55,689 nt of DNA from Perkinsus olseni (lineage: Eukaryota; Perkinsozoa; Perkinsida; Perkinsidae): NCBI GenBank assembly GCA_013115135.1, contig JABANP010000344.1:1-55689 (forward strand). The letters run 5' to 3'. The notes under the pieces are model-generated. The model searched no databases. It was not told the origin of the DNA and worked only from the letters and a program-made list of their open reading frames with translations. Position 1 is the stretch's first letter, and each line of letters begins with the position of its first letter. A program made the translations under genes and the position numbers. Shown piece after piece: positions 24,105 to 34,465 of the stretch.

Positions 24105-25070
24105 TTAACCGACTTCATCGTAACCCCTTGGCTCTGGAGGTATCTCGGCACGTCTGATCAGGTCGCGGAACTCGCTACACATTTTCGCAAATGTGCCGAA
24201 TCTCTTCTTCAGCGAGTCCATCGCGCTCGAACAAACTTCCTGCGGGTCTTCAGAGGCTTTTGCATGAGGGACTGGCTAAAAAGTGAAGAAGAAAGAGTTC
24301 CAGAAAATAGTCTTGACAAGCTGAGGTTTCGAAACTACGGGTGTTACATCCGGCCAGCTATGTCCGACAGGATCGTGCAAATATGGCCGAGGCATCATCG
24401 GTCCTTCCGGCGCACGGCGACGCGAGAGCCTATGGTACCCTGAAAGAAGGAAACCGGCTATGGGTCAACTGAGTAGGTCTCATGCACAAATGGTTGAAAC
24501 CATGTTGGTACATTTTCTCTTGGGAGCATCGTCCGACTGATCGCCATCATATATCTTGTATTTAGCAGCTTTCTTGTGTGTATCCTCCCAAAGCGGATGG
24601 CCATGCTTGTAGTATGCATACAGTCCTCCGTTCAAACTGACATCGAGAGAAGTTCTGATGGCAAGCTTATATTGCATTCCCACAGTGCCTTACAATTCGA
24701 TACTGAATGTTTTATACTTCTTGGTCTTCGGGCAAGTGATGTATTCGGTCCACAGGTGATTGTGTCGGGCAGTATCAATCGACACCTTCAATGCTTTCCT
24801 GGCGGAAGAATGATCCTTATTTGTGAAACGACACCACGTGGCGTTCGCCGCTGTGAGTTCAGGGAAGTCCTGAGAATGCCGAAGCATAGAAGTTTCCCGC
24901 GTAGCACCTCTATGACAGGGTCATTCAGTGCCACGCAGATGATTTAGTGCACTAGGGAAGGCTCTTCCTTCAATTCTTACGTCAGCGGGAGCTCCGGCGC
25001 CGGCAGTAGCCGGGTTTGACGCCATCACCATCGCAACAGCTGTTGCCACGATGATCTTTTTGGTAGACAT
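24105..25070 (-). CDS. Secreted protein of unknown function, four exons, 196 aa
   Basis: Minus-strand exons: 25070-24981, 24869-24694, 24654-24501, 24275-24105 (591 nt, phases agree). The ATG opens a signal peptide (MSTKKIIVATAVAMVMASNP, Ala-rich to APAD). Introns: GTAAGA...CTCAG; a 39 bp intron GTAAGG...CATCAG that removes an in-frame TAA; and a third whose donor GTTTCA is non-consensus, so that junction is the weakest. The mature protein has DFPELTAANATWCRF, a Lys/Tyr-rich middle (CPKTKKYKTF, YYKHGHPLWED), KRKCTN, and a charged C-terminal part (VCSSAMDSLKKRFGTFAKMC). Cysteine pairs suggest an extracellular fold. I do not recognise the family. Confidence 0.6.
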
Positions 25071-25483
25071 CGGAATGAAGCCTGGGGACTGCGCTAAGAT
25101 GATGCAGGGACAGGTTGTGGTGGGTGTCAGTCCACTTAGCGATACTAGCATGACCACCGAGGTCGCTCAGGACTCTCGTCTGCCTAAGGGGTAGATACAT
25201 GGAATATGCCAAGAATGGCTCGCCCCATCACTGTAAGGCATATTCTCACTGGCTAACTCATAAGAGACAGCTCCAGACCCGTGAATGGGAAGATGGCCGC
25301 TAAAAATTTTGAATCATGGGCTGGAAGACTCCCACAGCGCCGGGTCGACACCGGAAATGAAGTTGTTGCTCGGAAATCATCTGCACATTTGCTGCGCCAC
25401 TTTAGGCGAGCGAGATACGAGGCCGTAACAGTTATATGCCGTATTTTGAGTGATGGGCGGGGAAGGCAGCCGTCGTGCGAGGC

Positions 25484-25532
25484 GGGCAGCTAGTGATCAC
25501 GATGGGGCTTCCATCGTGATCACTAGCTGCCC
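25484..25532. repeat. Perfect hairpin, 22 bp arms
   Basis: GGGCAGCTAGTGATCACGAT then GG (25,484-25,505), a 5-base loop, and the exact inverse (25,511-25,532). Confidence 0.9.
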
Positions 25533-25601
25533 GTCATGGAACTGTGATCTCTTCGAAGACCCAGTGAAGGCTGATCATAATTGGTATGAGCAGCTAAGCT
25601 C

Positions 25602-25660
25602 ATTTTCTCAATCTGCTGAGCGGACTCAGCAGCTGAATCCGCTCAGCAGGTTGAGAAAAT
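25602..25660. repeat. Near-perfect hairpin, 29 bp arms
   Basis: Arms 25,602-25,630 and 25,632-25,660 around one unpaired base, 27 of 29 pairs canonical (ATTTTCTCAATCTGCTGAGC on the left). It starts 70 bp after the previous hairpin. Confidence 0.88.
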
Positions 25661-25778
25661 CGTCCACAAGTTTTCGGCCACAACGAATCCAAGAGGATAA
25701 TAGGCGTTTCTGCGGAAACGAAGCTCTTATCTTGGTGCAGCATCATATTGTCTATGCCGCAAACTAGTGGCGCTCGGC

Positions 25779-25850
25779 GTCGCTATTGTTTAGTGTCCAG
25801 GACGTCACGTTGTGGCAGTGCCAACTCCAATTTAGATCCGGGAAGTGCAC
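25779..25850 (+). pseudogene. Decayed tRNA-His
   Basis: 72 nt that align end to end with the array His gene (GTCGCTAT at the start, GTCACGTTGTGGC in the anticodon arm, ATCCGGG in the T arm), with many substitutions that break the D and T stems. It is followed, as in the array, by the spacer word GATGCACGA and then the start of a tRNA-Pro. Confidence 0.75.
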
Positions 25851-26047
25851 TGTACTTGAACCACACGCAGATGTTGACATGGCGATCATGAAAACAGAAG
25901 TAGTCAGCTTAGGATTTATCGATACACGACGCGCTGTACCGAAATTCTCACCTTCTACGCAATAGGGCAGTAGCCGTTCGCAACTTGCTACTAGCAAGAA
26001 GGCATGACTCCCACTTGCAGCAAGCCGCATCTGTAACAGATTAATGT

Positions 26048-26061
26048 GGCTGTGTGGTCTA
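26048..26061 (+). pseudogene. Truncated tRNA-Pro 5' end
   Basis: GGCTGTGTGGTCTA matches the first 14 bases of the Pro gene exactly and stops in the D-loop where the foldback element begins. Confidence 0.75.
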
Positions 26062-26693
26062 CACCATTTCCAGACCTACTTAGTAAAACCCCAGAGCAAT
26101 TTAATAAAGCCCAGAGCAAAATAATAAAACCCCAAAGCAATTTGATTTTATGAAAGACCAATTTAGTAGAGCCCAACAAAATCACTAACAAGTACGGAAA
26201 AACTCACAACGTCAGCCTACATTAAGTAAGCCCTCCTTATTCTACAGATCGCGGGTTAAAGTTTAATCGTTAAACATTCAAATTGAGCCTCCGACTGGCG
26301 TGCCTTACATAGCTGAGCAACAAGGGTACCATGTTTGGGTGTGATTGGAGCAAAGTTGAAAATTGTATACAAAGTTGCAGTTGCATAGTAACCTCTTCAA
26401 CCCGTTTTTGAAGCAACTTCTCACAGTACGGCAGGAGGTACTCTGCCTTCGCTCCACCGCCTCTCCCGCCATTCATGCCATGAACTTCATGGGCCAGAGT
26501 CCCCGGGCCGGAAGGAGGGACGATCCGGATGCGTCTCGCGTGCCGACTAAATTGCTTTGGGGTTTTACTAATTTGGTCTGGGCTTTATTAAATTGCTCTG
26601 GGATTTTACTAAATATGGCCTGGGCTTTATTAAATTGCTCTGGGGTTTTACTAATTTACTCTGGGGTTTTACTAAGTAGGTCTGGAAATGGTG
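26062..26693. mobile_element. Foldback/MITE-like element lying in tRNA D-loops
   Basis: 632 bp beginning CACCATTTCCAGACCTACTT and ending with its inverse; inverted arms of about 100-150 bp are built from subrepeats of about 20 bp (AGTAAAACCCCAGAGCAATT and variants). TA borders both ends (26,060-26,061 and 26,694-26,695). The left flank is tRNA-Pro and the right flank is tRNA-His, both broken at the shared D-loop word GTCTAGTGG. No coding capacity. Confidence 0.75.
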
Positions 26694-26753
26694 TAGTGGT
26701 TAGGAAGTCACGTTGTGGCCATGATCACCCTGGTTCAAGTCCGGGTAGTGACT
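26694..26753 (+). pseudogene. tRNA-His lacking its 5' acceptor strand
   Basis: From TAGTGGTTAGG onward this matches tRNA-His(GTG): the anticodon loop TTGTGGC and T loop are present, ending TAGTGAC. The acceptor 5' strand has been replaced by the end of the foldback element, so no acceptor helix can form. Confidence 0.8.
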
Positions 26754-26955
26754 CGTATTTGTAAGGCAGTGTGTTTTGACACACGGAAATGCCGACATGG
26801 CGGTCATGACCACAGAGTGAGTCCCCAGCTTGTTGCTGATGGATGCACGACGCGCCGTCCGGAAATCCTCGCCTTGCCACGGTGAGCGAGAAGGTGGTGT
26901 AGCAAGAACGCTCAAGTCTTACCTGCGGCAAGCCGTACTTGCTTTAGCATCAGGT

Positions 26956-27027
26956 GGCTGTGTGGTCTAGTGGTATGATTCGTGCTTCGGGTGCACGAGG
27001 TCCCGGGTTCGATTCTCGGCTCAGCCC
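26956..27027 (+). tRNA. tRNA-Pro(CGG)
   Basis: Cloverleaf with anticodon loop TTCGGGT in stem CGTGC/GCACG and a T arm ending CTCGG; discriminator C. The acceptor has a T6-T67 mismatch shared with the array Pro copies. T-stem begins CCGGG here instead of CCGAG. Part of an isolated diverged copy of the array unit (26.7-27.8 kb). Confidence 0.85.
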
Positions 27028-27125
27028 TATCCTATTGCAAGTTTCATCTCGCAGCAGGATTCAGCAAGAATTCGTGACCGTGAGCTTCTCGACTATTACG
27101 GGACGAGAGCGGTGAAACCCAAATT

Positions 27126-27198
27126 CGATCTCGGTGGAACTCGAACCCACAATTTTTCGTTCCGAAGACAAACGCCTTGTCCATTAAGCCACGAATTG
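27126..27198 (-). pseudogene. tRNA-Arg(TCG) remnant
   Basis: Matches the array Arg gene and keeps the TTCGGA anticodon loop core, but the acceptor strands (CAATTCG against CGAGATC), the anticodon stem and the T stem carry mismatches. Confidence 0.75.
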
Positions 27199-27459
27199 TA
27201 ATTCATAGCATTTGCGTGTGCTCTACAGACTCTTTGTTTGGGTGAAAACAAGTCTTGGTACTTGTAGCCCGACTCGCTGAGGCAGCAATGCGGGCCCAGA
27301 GTTCTCATGCATTCGATGGAATTTTCAACAGCGACACCAAGAACTACTCTTTCTGATCAGCATAGTACAAATGCGACTCACGCTGTAGCATGGAGCACTA
27401 CCCTCACAAAGTTCGCCAGTATCGATATTCCAGATCAATAAATGATCTTGTGTGCATCA

Positions 27460-27539
27460 TAACAGCTGCGAGATTCGAACGCGCGCCCTTTCAGACTAGC
27501 GCCTGAAACTAGCGCCTTCGACCACTCGGCCAAACTGTC
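27460..27539 (-). tRNA. tRNA-Leu(CAG)
   Basis: 80 nt class II tRNA: acceptor GACAGTT/AGCTGTT, discriminator A, D arm GGCCGAGTGG, anticodon loop TTCAGGC of normal 7 bases, short variable arm. A T-stem mismatch (GCGCG against CTCGC) and a T-G closing pair in the anticodon stem weaken it. The intact loop makes it the reference for the one-base-shorter array copies. Confidence 0.75.
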
Positions 27540-28527
27540 TCCCAATTCTTCTAATAGATAGCTTTTATGCCGTGTACAGTGTTTGAAGAGATACGACGAA
27601 TCGTTGGCTGCGTCTCGGCTCTGAGTCACTCCGTCGCAGGCGAAAGGAAGGATCCGAGACATGGACGCGGCAAACAGGTACTTCAAGAATAGCTTGCGAC
27701 TTGAATACGATGCAACTGTAAGCTCGAAATATTCCAATAGCTCACTGTCCGGTGCGACTGTGCCCGGCGTTTTTCGCCTCAGCAACGCTGAGTCACTCAA
27801 CTTGAGTGAGCACTCTCACTCAGATTCTGACTTTCGGTCTCAGAAACTCTGGAAATTAATCTTGAGTTTCGGGCAGCATCTCAGAATCAGAAAGATTTCT
27901 CGAAGGAAGTACTGTGCACGCCCCACATTGTGCTAAATCTCAGGCCATCACATCACGCTATGCGTCGAGGTGTCGGCTACACTGGTATCCCAGCCTATCT
28001 CTCTGTATCAACTCTCGCGCTAAGTGGAACCGATTTTCTGAGTCTCCGTGTTCGACTATATTGCAATGACTCCGAGAGTACTCGTGGATGAGAAAAATTA
28101 TACTGTCGAGGCGCTCTGCAATTGGCGTGTCGTCTCGTAATGGCCAACAACTTGTTGGCAACAAAGTTAACACAAGTGCTTGTGCCACAAGAGGAAGAGA
28201 ACATGCAGCCGAACACAATGATAGTCATGGGATGGCCTCTGTGTTAACAGCCTGAATTAGTTCGCACTCGATGAAGGACACGTATTCAACCCAGCTGGCC
28301 TAGCCGAGCCGGGAATTGAGTCGCCCAGATGAATCCTCCCAGAGCGAATCGACCTCGAGTTAGATCCGAAGAACGCTGCTCTGCGCAGCTTTCTTGTACA
28401 ACTCGAATCGAGAACGGCGATACCTGGCATCGAAAGCTCCTCTCATTCACTAGCAGCTCAGCGGCATGTTCAATAACACATCAGAATCCACGGGTGTGTT
28501 GACCCTTACTGCCAACTTTCTATTCCT
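27540..28527. other. Array-type spacer, then no recognisable gene
   Basis: 27,540-27,815 is the spacer that follows tRNA-Leu in every array unit and ends at the palindrome CACTCAACTTGAGTG. From there to 28,527 I see nothing I can support. Confidence 0.6.
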
Positions 28528-28533
28528 ACTTAG

Positions 28534-28603
28534 ACAGGGTGTCTGAAAAGTATTTCCGAAATTTCCGCGAAAGTTTCCGCGGAAAGATTCTCAGACACCC
28601 TGT
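28534..28603. mobile_element. 70 bp miniature inverted-repeat element
   Basis: Ends ACAGGGTGTCTGA (28,534-28,546) and TCAGACACCCTGT (28,591-28,603) are perfect 13 bp inverted repeats, flanked by ACTTAG on both sides (28,528-28,533 and 28,604-28,609). Internal TTTCCGCG words also pair. Confidence 0.8.
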
Positions 28604-28701
28604 ACTTAGATACTCGCTTAGGAAACCACCATATCCCCAACCGAATAATAGCCATGTTTCACAGCGTTATTCCAGATTTTAGCAGTTTTCTCGGATCAGA
28701 C

Positions 28702-28950
28702 TCACGCTATGATCGGCAGATCCTTGAAGGTATGCATCCGAAATTTATAACGGAAATCTCCCAGGTTGAAATGCTCGAGGTCATCGTCCGTAAACCATTC
28801 GGGAAAGGCCTCACAGGGAGCGACGAAACGTCGAGAGGCGAGGAATCTGAGTAGAACCAATTCTTGCGACCGTGGACACCACAGCATGGACCCCTGCTGA
28901 AGCAGCACTTCGAACGATTCCGGCTGATCTGGGCACACTACAAAATGCAC
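28702..28950 (-). other. Possible exon downstream of bestrophin-like gene
   Basis: A minus-strand frame with acidic and aromatic residues (EWFTDDDLEHFNLGDFRYKF) looks coding and could be a 3' exon of the neighbouring channel gene; no motif decides it. Confidence 0.25.
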
Positions 28951-29539
28951 TCAACCTCTCGTTCATTTCACAGAATCCACTACGACGAGATCGTACACCC
29001 CGAACTCACACATTCACAGAGAGTACCGCTCTCCTGTTCGGCATCGAGTCCATTTTCACCTTCTCGTGCTCAGCAAAGTCCTCACAGTAATCTAGATCAG
29101 CACCTGCCAGCATTGTCAGGCTGATAAGGTTCATGACGGTCTAAGAGGAACCTGAGTTCTACTTTGCGCCAATTCGCTTCTTTTTCGAGGCTCCCGTGAA
29201 CGGACTGGCGCGCTCGAACGCAGCAGCTCTTCGAGAGAATGCACCTACGACGAAACTCATGGCCGCATTGAACTTCTGCAATCGGCGAGCGCCGAGACGG
29301 CACGGTCCGATACCCTGATGATGAGACGAAACAGCACGAGCAGCTCTTGCCACGAGCAATGAAGCACTCACAAGCTCTTGTGCGCATGACTATCACTAGT
29401 CTCGATAGTTTGGCTATCGCTCTAGGACAGCTACGAAGTACAATATTTCAAATACTAAATTGTGCGTCTCCGCAGTCAGAGGTTCAAAGCGGTCGGAAGA
29501 TGCGCGACTCAGGTAACGTGAGCCAAATTACGAAGGTGA

Positions 29540-31860
29540 ATTGCATCTCTTTCATCGGCAAATCGTTAGCATCTGTTCCGTAAGGCTCTTCCAACTCAAT
29601 CGATATTTGATTCAGTCCATCATGCCTGAAATGCCGGCATGAAGCTGGTGGCGTCAAGCTAGTCATTTCACATCAGCGTTTACCCGAGGACTCCGACACA
29701 GGCCAATAATGGGGCTAGGAACCTGAGGTTGAAGAAAGACAGACACGGATGAACTGCGTGGTTTTGGACCGTGGACTCCACGGCGTGAGGGAGGGTGAGA
29801 TGATCTATGCCGCTCCAGCGACCACAAAATCTCCCCGGGAGACTCAAAGACTAGCATACGTAGTTGTGGTATTGCAATCACATTGTACTCCTAAGTTTTT
29901 CCCAAAAAAGGCAGAGAGAACCACTGCCATGCTGTCCAGCTTGACGGAAAGTCGATTCTGACCAGTAGTTCGTAGTCGTTATCATGGCGATGGGCGAAAT
30001 TATGAGGAACCCGAAGCTCATGAGGGCGATGATCTGTGCAAAAGGGAAAGGGAATGGTATCTTGGATATCTTCAATGCTTGGTTGTACCCCAACATGCCA
30101 TTGGATATCTCTTGGTACCTGCTAAATCTCACTGAAAGGAAGGTGGCATAGATCAAGGTAGCGATCATCCCTGTGAGACACTGGCTGTGTCTCGAAACCC
30201 TCAGGGCAAGATGCCCAGGGATTGAAGAGAATACATTCTGGAATTTCTAAGATCATTCTCATTTCTGGAGATAGAAACATTACTCTCACTTTTGCTTGCA
30301 AATTCGAGATTCCTGCTGATCGACTTGACATACTGAGCGTACTCAGGCATCAGAGACGTGAGTTCGAGTAGTGAACCTCAAGCGTACACGCGGCTCTGTA
30401 TGGCGCCGTGGACGTTAAGGCGGCCGTGCAAGTTCTGTGATAACATCAGTTCTACAATCCATTGAGACACGACTAAGACGTCGTCTTGGCCGTTCAAGTG
30501 CCCCTCTTCCCACTTGCTCAGTCGTCCAATAACCTACAAGATCAGTGTCATCAGCGATGGGAAATCCATTGCGAAGCACGTGTCGATCGTGATTGCTTTG
30601 AGAACTGGCGGGTTGCGAAACTCACAAAAAACTTCTGTTCTTCTCCAAACACCTTGGTTATTATTCCATCAGGGGAGAAGGCCTGTGCCACGCTCTTCAC
30701 TGAGTTGCGCAGACGCTGCACTTCAGGTTTTCTATTCTCGCCTGAGTCAAGACACTCCTGCTGGTCGACCCTTCAGAATGGTAGAGGTTTCTTCTGTCTC
30801 CTTTCCAGCGAAAGGAAAGAGCAGAGATCTTCGTTTCTGATGTCTCTTCGTAAACAGGCATCAGCAAGAGCGCGTGAACAGACTTAGTGGGAAAGGAGTT
30901 GAAATGTTGGCGCTGTGATGCGCTCGAGAACTAAAACGCGTACTTCTCTTCAACGACTTCACCTCCGTTGTCGGCATCTCCGCGCCGGGCTTGATAAATC
31001 TACGCACAAGGAGCTCAGAAAAAGATGGAGACTTCGACAGTCGTGGGCAACGAAACTGACCTGAAGATTTTCGTCAGCCCTGCGCCAGCAGTCTCGTTGT
31101 GTGGGTCGGCGAGGGTGCGCATGGCCAGGGCGCTCATCAGAGAGAACAGGTGAATCAAACTACAGCGAATTCGGTACGACGCGCTCGTGAGACACTCGGG
31201 TTACTTGGAGTAACTTACTCCCTCTGGAACTTGTAGAGGTCTTCCGCTACCGCTGGTCTGCTGGCGACATCCGCTCCCTCAATGGTGGCGTTCGAGAAGG
31301 CCACTAACTGCGAAGCACTCGACGATTCTCGAGTCGAGAATCGACTTTCATCATTTTCTTCACTTTCGCAAAGTCGAGAATCTCGACTTTGCGAAAGTGA
31401 AGAAAATGAATTTCCGTTTTCGATTCCAGTAGCGCATCGGCACGTAACGGAGACCTCACTTGCATGAAGGCATCGCCCCACTTGGACACCATCAGCGACA
31501 AGTTAGTCATCGCCTCCCAGTAGCGGTCGTAGGCCATTTTAGTCCGAAACACCACCACAAAACCGAATATCTGACTTCACTTTTCGACTGCAGCTGATGC
31601 ACCTTGCGGGTCACATAAGTGTAGATTTGCAGAGCGAAGGGGTGCTCGAGCTGGTTGGCCACGACTTCCAGATTTTCTCGAGCGAACAGGAATGCCTGGG
31701 ACACGGTAGAAACGTAGAATCACCGTAATTGCTGAGCTTACGAATCCTATTCCAAGGCCTATCGCTGCGTATGGGGCCATCTGAACGGCGAAGGGTGGAT
31801 TCGTCGTTTCCAGACTGAAGGGGTACTCACTGACGCGTAATTCGATCCTCTCGTCCGAAA
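29540..31860 (-). CDS. Bestrophin-like anion channel, partial exon set
   Basis: Minus-strand exons recognisable by motif, 5' to 3': 31,460-31,571 FGFVVVFRTKMAYDRYWEA (the bestrophin FR-x-x-x-(A/S)YDR-(F/Y)WE hallmark after a membrane helix); about 31,213-31,298 ending LYKFQRE; about 31,060-31,155 HLFSLMSALAMRTLADPHNE; about 30,634-30,725; about 29,960-30,110 ISKIPFPFPFAQIIALMSFG (the P-x-P-(F/Y)-x-Q pore-helix motif); and about 29,540-29,620 IELEEPYGTDANDLPM, the E-L-x-x-P-(F/Y)-G-x-D-x-NDLP end motif. Upstream exons at 31,604-31,695 (ARENLEVVANQLEHPF) and about 31,730-31,850 (a helix, YAAIGLGIGFVSSAI) probably belong to the same gene but their place in the family fold is unclear. Bestrophins are membrane chloride channels. 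Ends and several junctions are not determined. Confidence 0.65.
31352..31408. repeat. Perfect palindrome, 28 bp arms
   Basis: CATTTTCTTCACTTTCGCAA begins the left arm (31,352-31,379); one base; exact inverse at 31,381-31,408. It lies in an intron of the bestrophin-like gene between exons 31,460-31,571 and 31,213-31,298. Confidence 0.92.
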
Positions 31861-34460
31861 TATGAGGCTGAAGACTCCTACGTCGTTCTCGTAGAAGATC
31901 ATGATGGTACTGGAAGGCGCAAAAATCCTTTACAAGACCCAAATTATTGAAACCAAACTTGTTAGCGAGCAGTACTTTTTTCGAGACGTGGAAGAGCTTC
32001 ACTTCATACACACAGTGGTTATCACATGTCGCGTGGCAACGCCAACTCAAGACTGCGCGAGGCCATCCTATGTCATAGTCGAGCACCTAGCACTCGATAT
32101 TCATCGACCATCCTTGCACGTAGCAACGATGGCGGCCCTCCCCACTAGGGCCCATTGATGGCGTCAACTCGACATCGACCGTGTCTTCTAGGAAAGCACG
32201 GAATTGTCGTGCGGCAGTCGCTTCTCATCTCGTCCGTGCGCCCGAGTAAATGGCCTCTGCCGCAGTTGGGACTGCAATATGTGGTCGGATATGTCAAGTA
32301 ACCGTCGTGTGCTCCTATCTTAGGACGGCGCAAACCTCTCGGCCTCAATGGATCACTCGACAAGTTGCCAATGACAACTCCGCATTCTCGTTACCAGTTT
32401 TCCCGCTACTAACTTACTGACTTAATTAAACCGTTGTGATCAATGCGATTCGAATGTGGCGTCTGAGAGCTGTGACTCGAGAGCGATACTGGGTTAGTTG
32501 TTCGGCTGCAAGAACCTGTGATTAGAGCGAAAGTTGGTATCACTTGACGGATTATGCACTGAACAGACTTAGACTTCAAGAGGATAGCCTTGCCCGATCT
32601 TATTGGAAGCTTCCACTCACACAAGCCGTCACTTCACGTCATTCAACAGCAGCACGACTGGCAAGAAGCCCCGCTCTGCTCGACTGGTTGGCACATGCCA
32701 TGGATTCGTTCAGCAGTGGAGGTTCTCAGTAGCAACGAGCGTCGCGGGATGACAGCTTCGCCTTCCCATCGCTACTTCCCCGAACACGACCTCTCAATAT
32801 CAGACAGACTACCACCGCAGCCGCGCGAGTAGCAACGGCATGCAGTATGACCAGAATCGACGAGACAATGGAAGTATAGTGCAGCAGCGTCGAGGCAGCT
32901 AACATCCACGTCTTCCATTCGCAAGGCCTCCCGTTCGAACCGAGCTGATGAGCTTTTTACTATTATATCATCAGAGGTGAAAGGCTACCCCGCCATCAAA
33001 AATGGACAGACTGTGCTGCAGGACGACTCGACGACTTCCTTCGGTGAGACGAAGGGAATGGAATATAAACAGAACAGCAGATCCATCTTCTCCAGAATTG
33101 GCTCAGCTTTCCTCATCTGTGCAGTATTAGCTATACTGAAGCAAGTTGTGCATGCGTCTCCTCACGTGAGCACATCGCATATGACTCGGAACCGGTACAC
33201 CTGATAAGAAAAAAGGAAACCTGAAAAGCGCTGTGTCGAGGTTTGCCTCACCTCCGTGATTGTCAAAGCAATCACCATCCATACTGCGGGGAGGTCTCCG
33301 AAAGGGCGCCACACCTGGCCGAAATATACAGCGACAGAATCTTCGCAGTACGAAATGAAGCGATGAAGTATTGCAACAATGAAACAGCGATCGTCGGGGG
33401 TCGGTGATGGTCGACTATGAAAACCCACTTCCATCAGAAGTGTTCACTCGGAGACCATCGCTTCTCCCCGACGTCAATGTGCTCGCACAAGAGCTTAAAT
33501 CATCTTCAACGAGCTGACCTGCAAAAGAGAACATAAGCAACCAACTACGGCCGACACTCTTACCGGGCGATTGTGAGGCTTTCACCGATGATGGCGAGGC
33601 GCCGTCTTGCTCGGGCCTCGCAAATTCAGTCATGGAGACCGCTGACATTGAGGAAATTGACTCGAGACAGCATCTCCTTTGGCGCTCCTGTCACTGATAA
33701 TACTCATAACGACCCGACACAAAAGTTCCCAAATCTTTCGGATGCGGCGGCGCACAATTTAGTTTGAAACGGCTGAACCGGGCGCAACGGAGTGGTAAGC
33801 TTTCTCTTACAGTCAGCCTTCAGTTTGGAATTCCAACTGGCGGAGGATTACCCGTGGCAACAACCGAATCGATTTTCGAATTCGTGTGTAAGAATTATTT
33901 CCAGATGCGCTTCTGAATATCAGAATTACTTTTTGCAACGGAAGGCACGTTCTCACGTTCGCGCTCGATCACAGCTTCTCAGCCACACCAGCGGAGCACT
34001 GAGAACAGGAGCGTTCGATGCGTTCGGCTCTCGGATAACGATATTGATCTGGAAATGCCGCAAATGCCCGAGCAGAGTAACATGCGCCGTTTATTTTGGA
34101 GCGGTTTACCTCGTGTAAAAACGTCACTTGCACGGGCGCATAATCCTTTGCACCCTTCCTGAAAAAAGTGTCTTCCGGTTCCCTTCTTCCATGAACTCGG
34201 TCCGGCATATCATTCAACCCGTCATACCAGTCATTAAAGAGCTTGCTCGTCTTACAAGAGACGTAATTGCCGTTGGGAGATGGAGCCTGAGGTTTACTGA
34301 GCTCGCTCTGAATCAGTCTCAGGAATGCGACACTAGGTGGAATGAGTCTCTCAGTGGGTATGTTGATACATGCCGCCGGAATCTGTTTTTCTGAGCATTT
34401 CGTAGTTTTCGAATCATCACGAATTGTCTCGCACAAGCCGTCGAATTACCGAAAGTTGCG
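31861..34460. other. Unresolved region with possible minus-strand exons
   Basis: Minus-strand frames at 33,162-33,434 (a hydrophobic segment, WRPFGDLPAVWMVIALTI, followed by a GTGAGG donor-like site) and 33,969-34,436 (KTSKLFNDWYDGLNDMPDR) look partly coding. They could be 5' exons of the bestrophin-like gene or a separate gene. I could not join them in phase. Confidence 0.3.
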
Positions 34461-34465
34461 TGTGC

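Noticed and set aside
24480..25157. Initially read as a pseudogene because of an in-frame stop and frame changes.
   Set aside because: A 39 bp GT-AG intron and two further introns restore an in-phase secreted protein, so a spliced gene is the better explanation.
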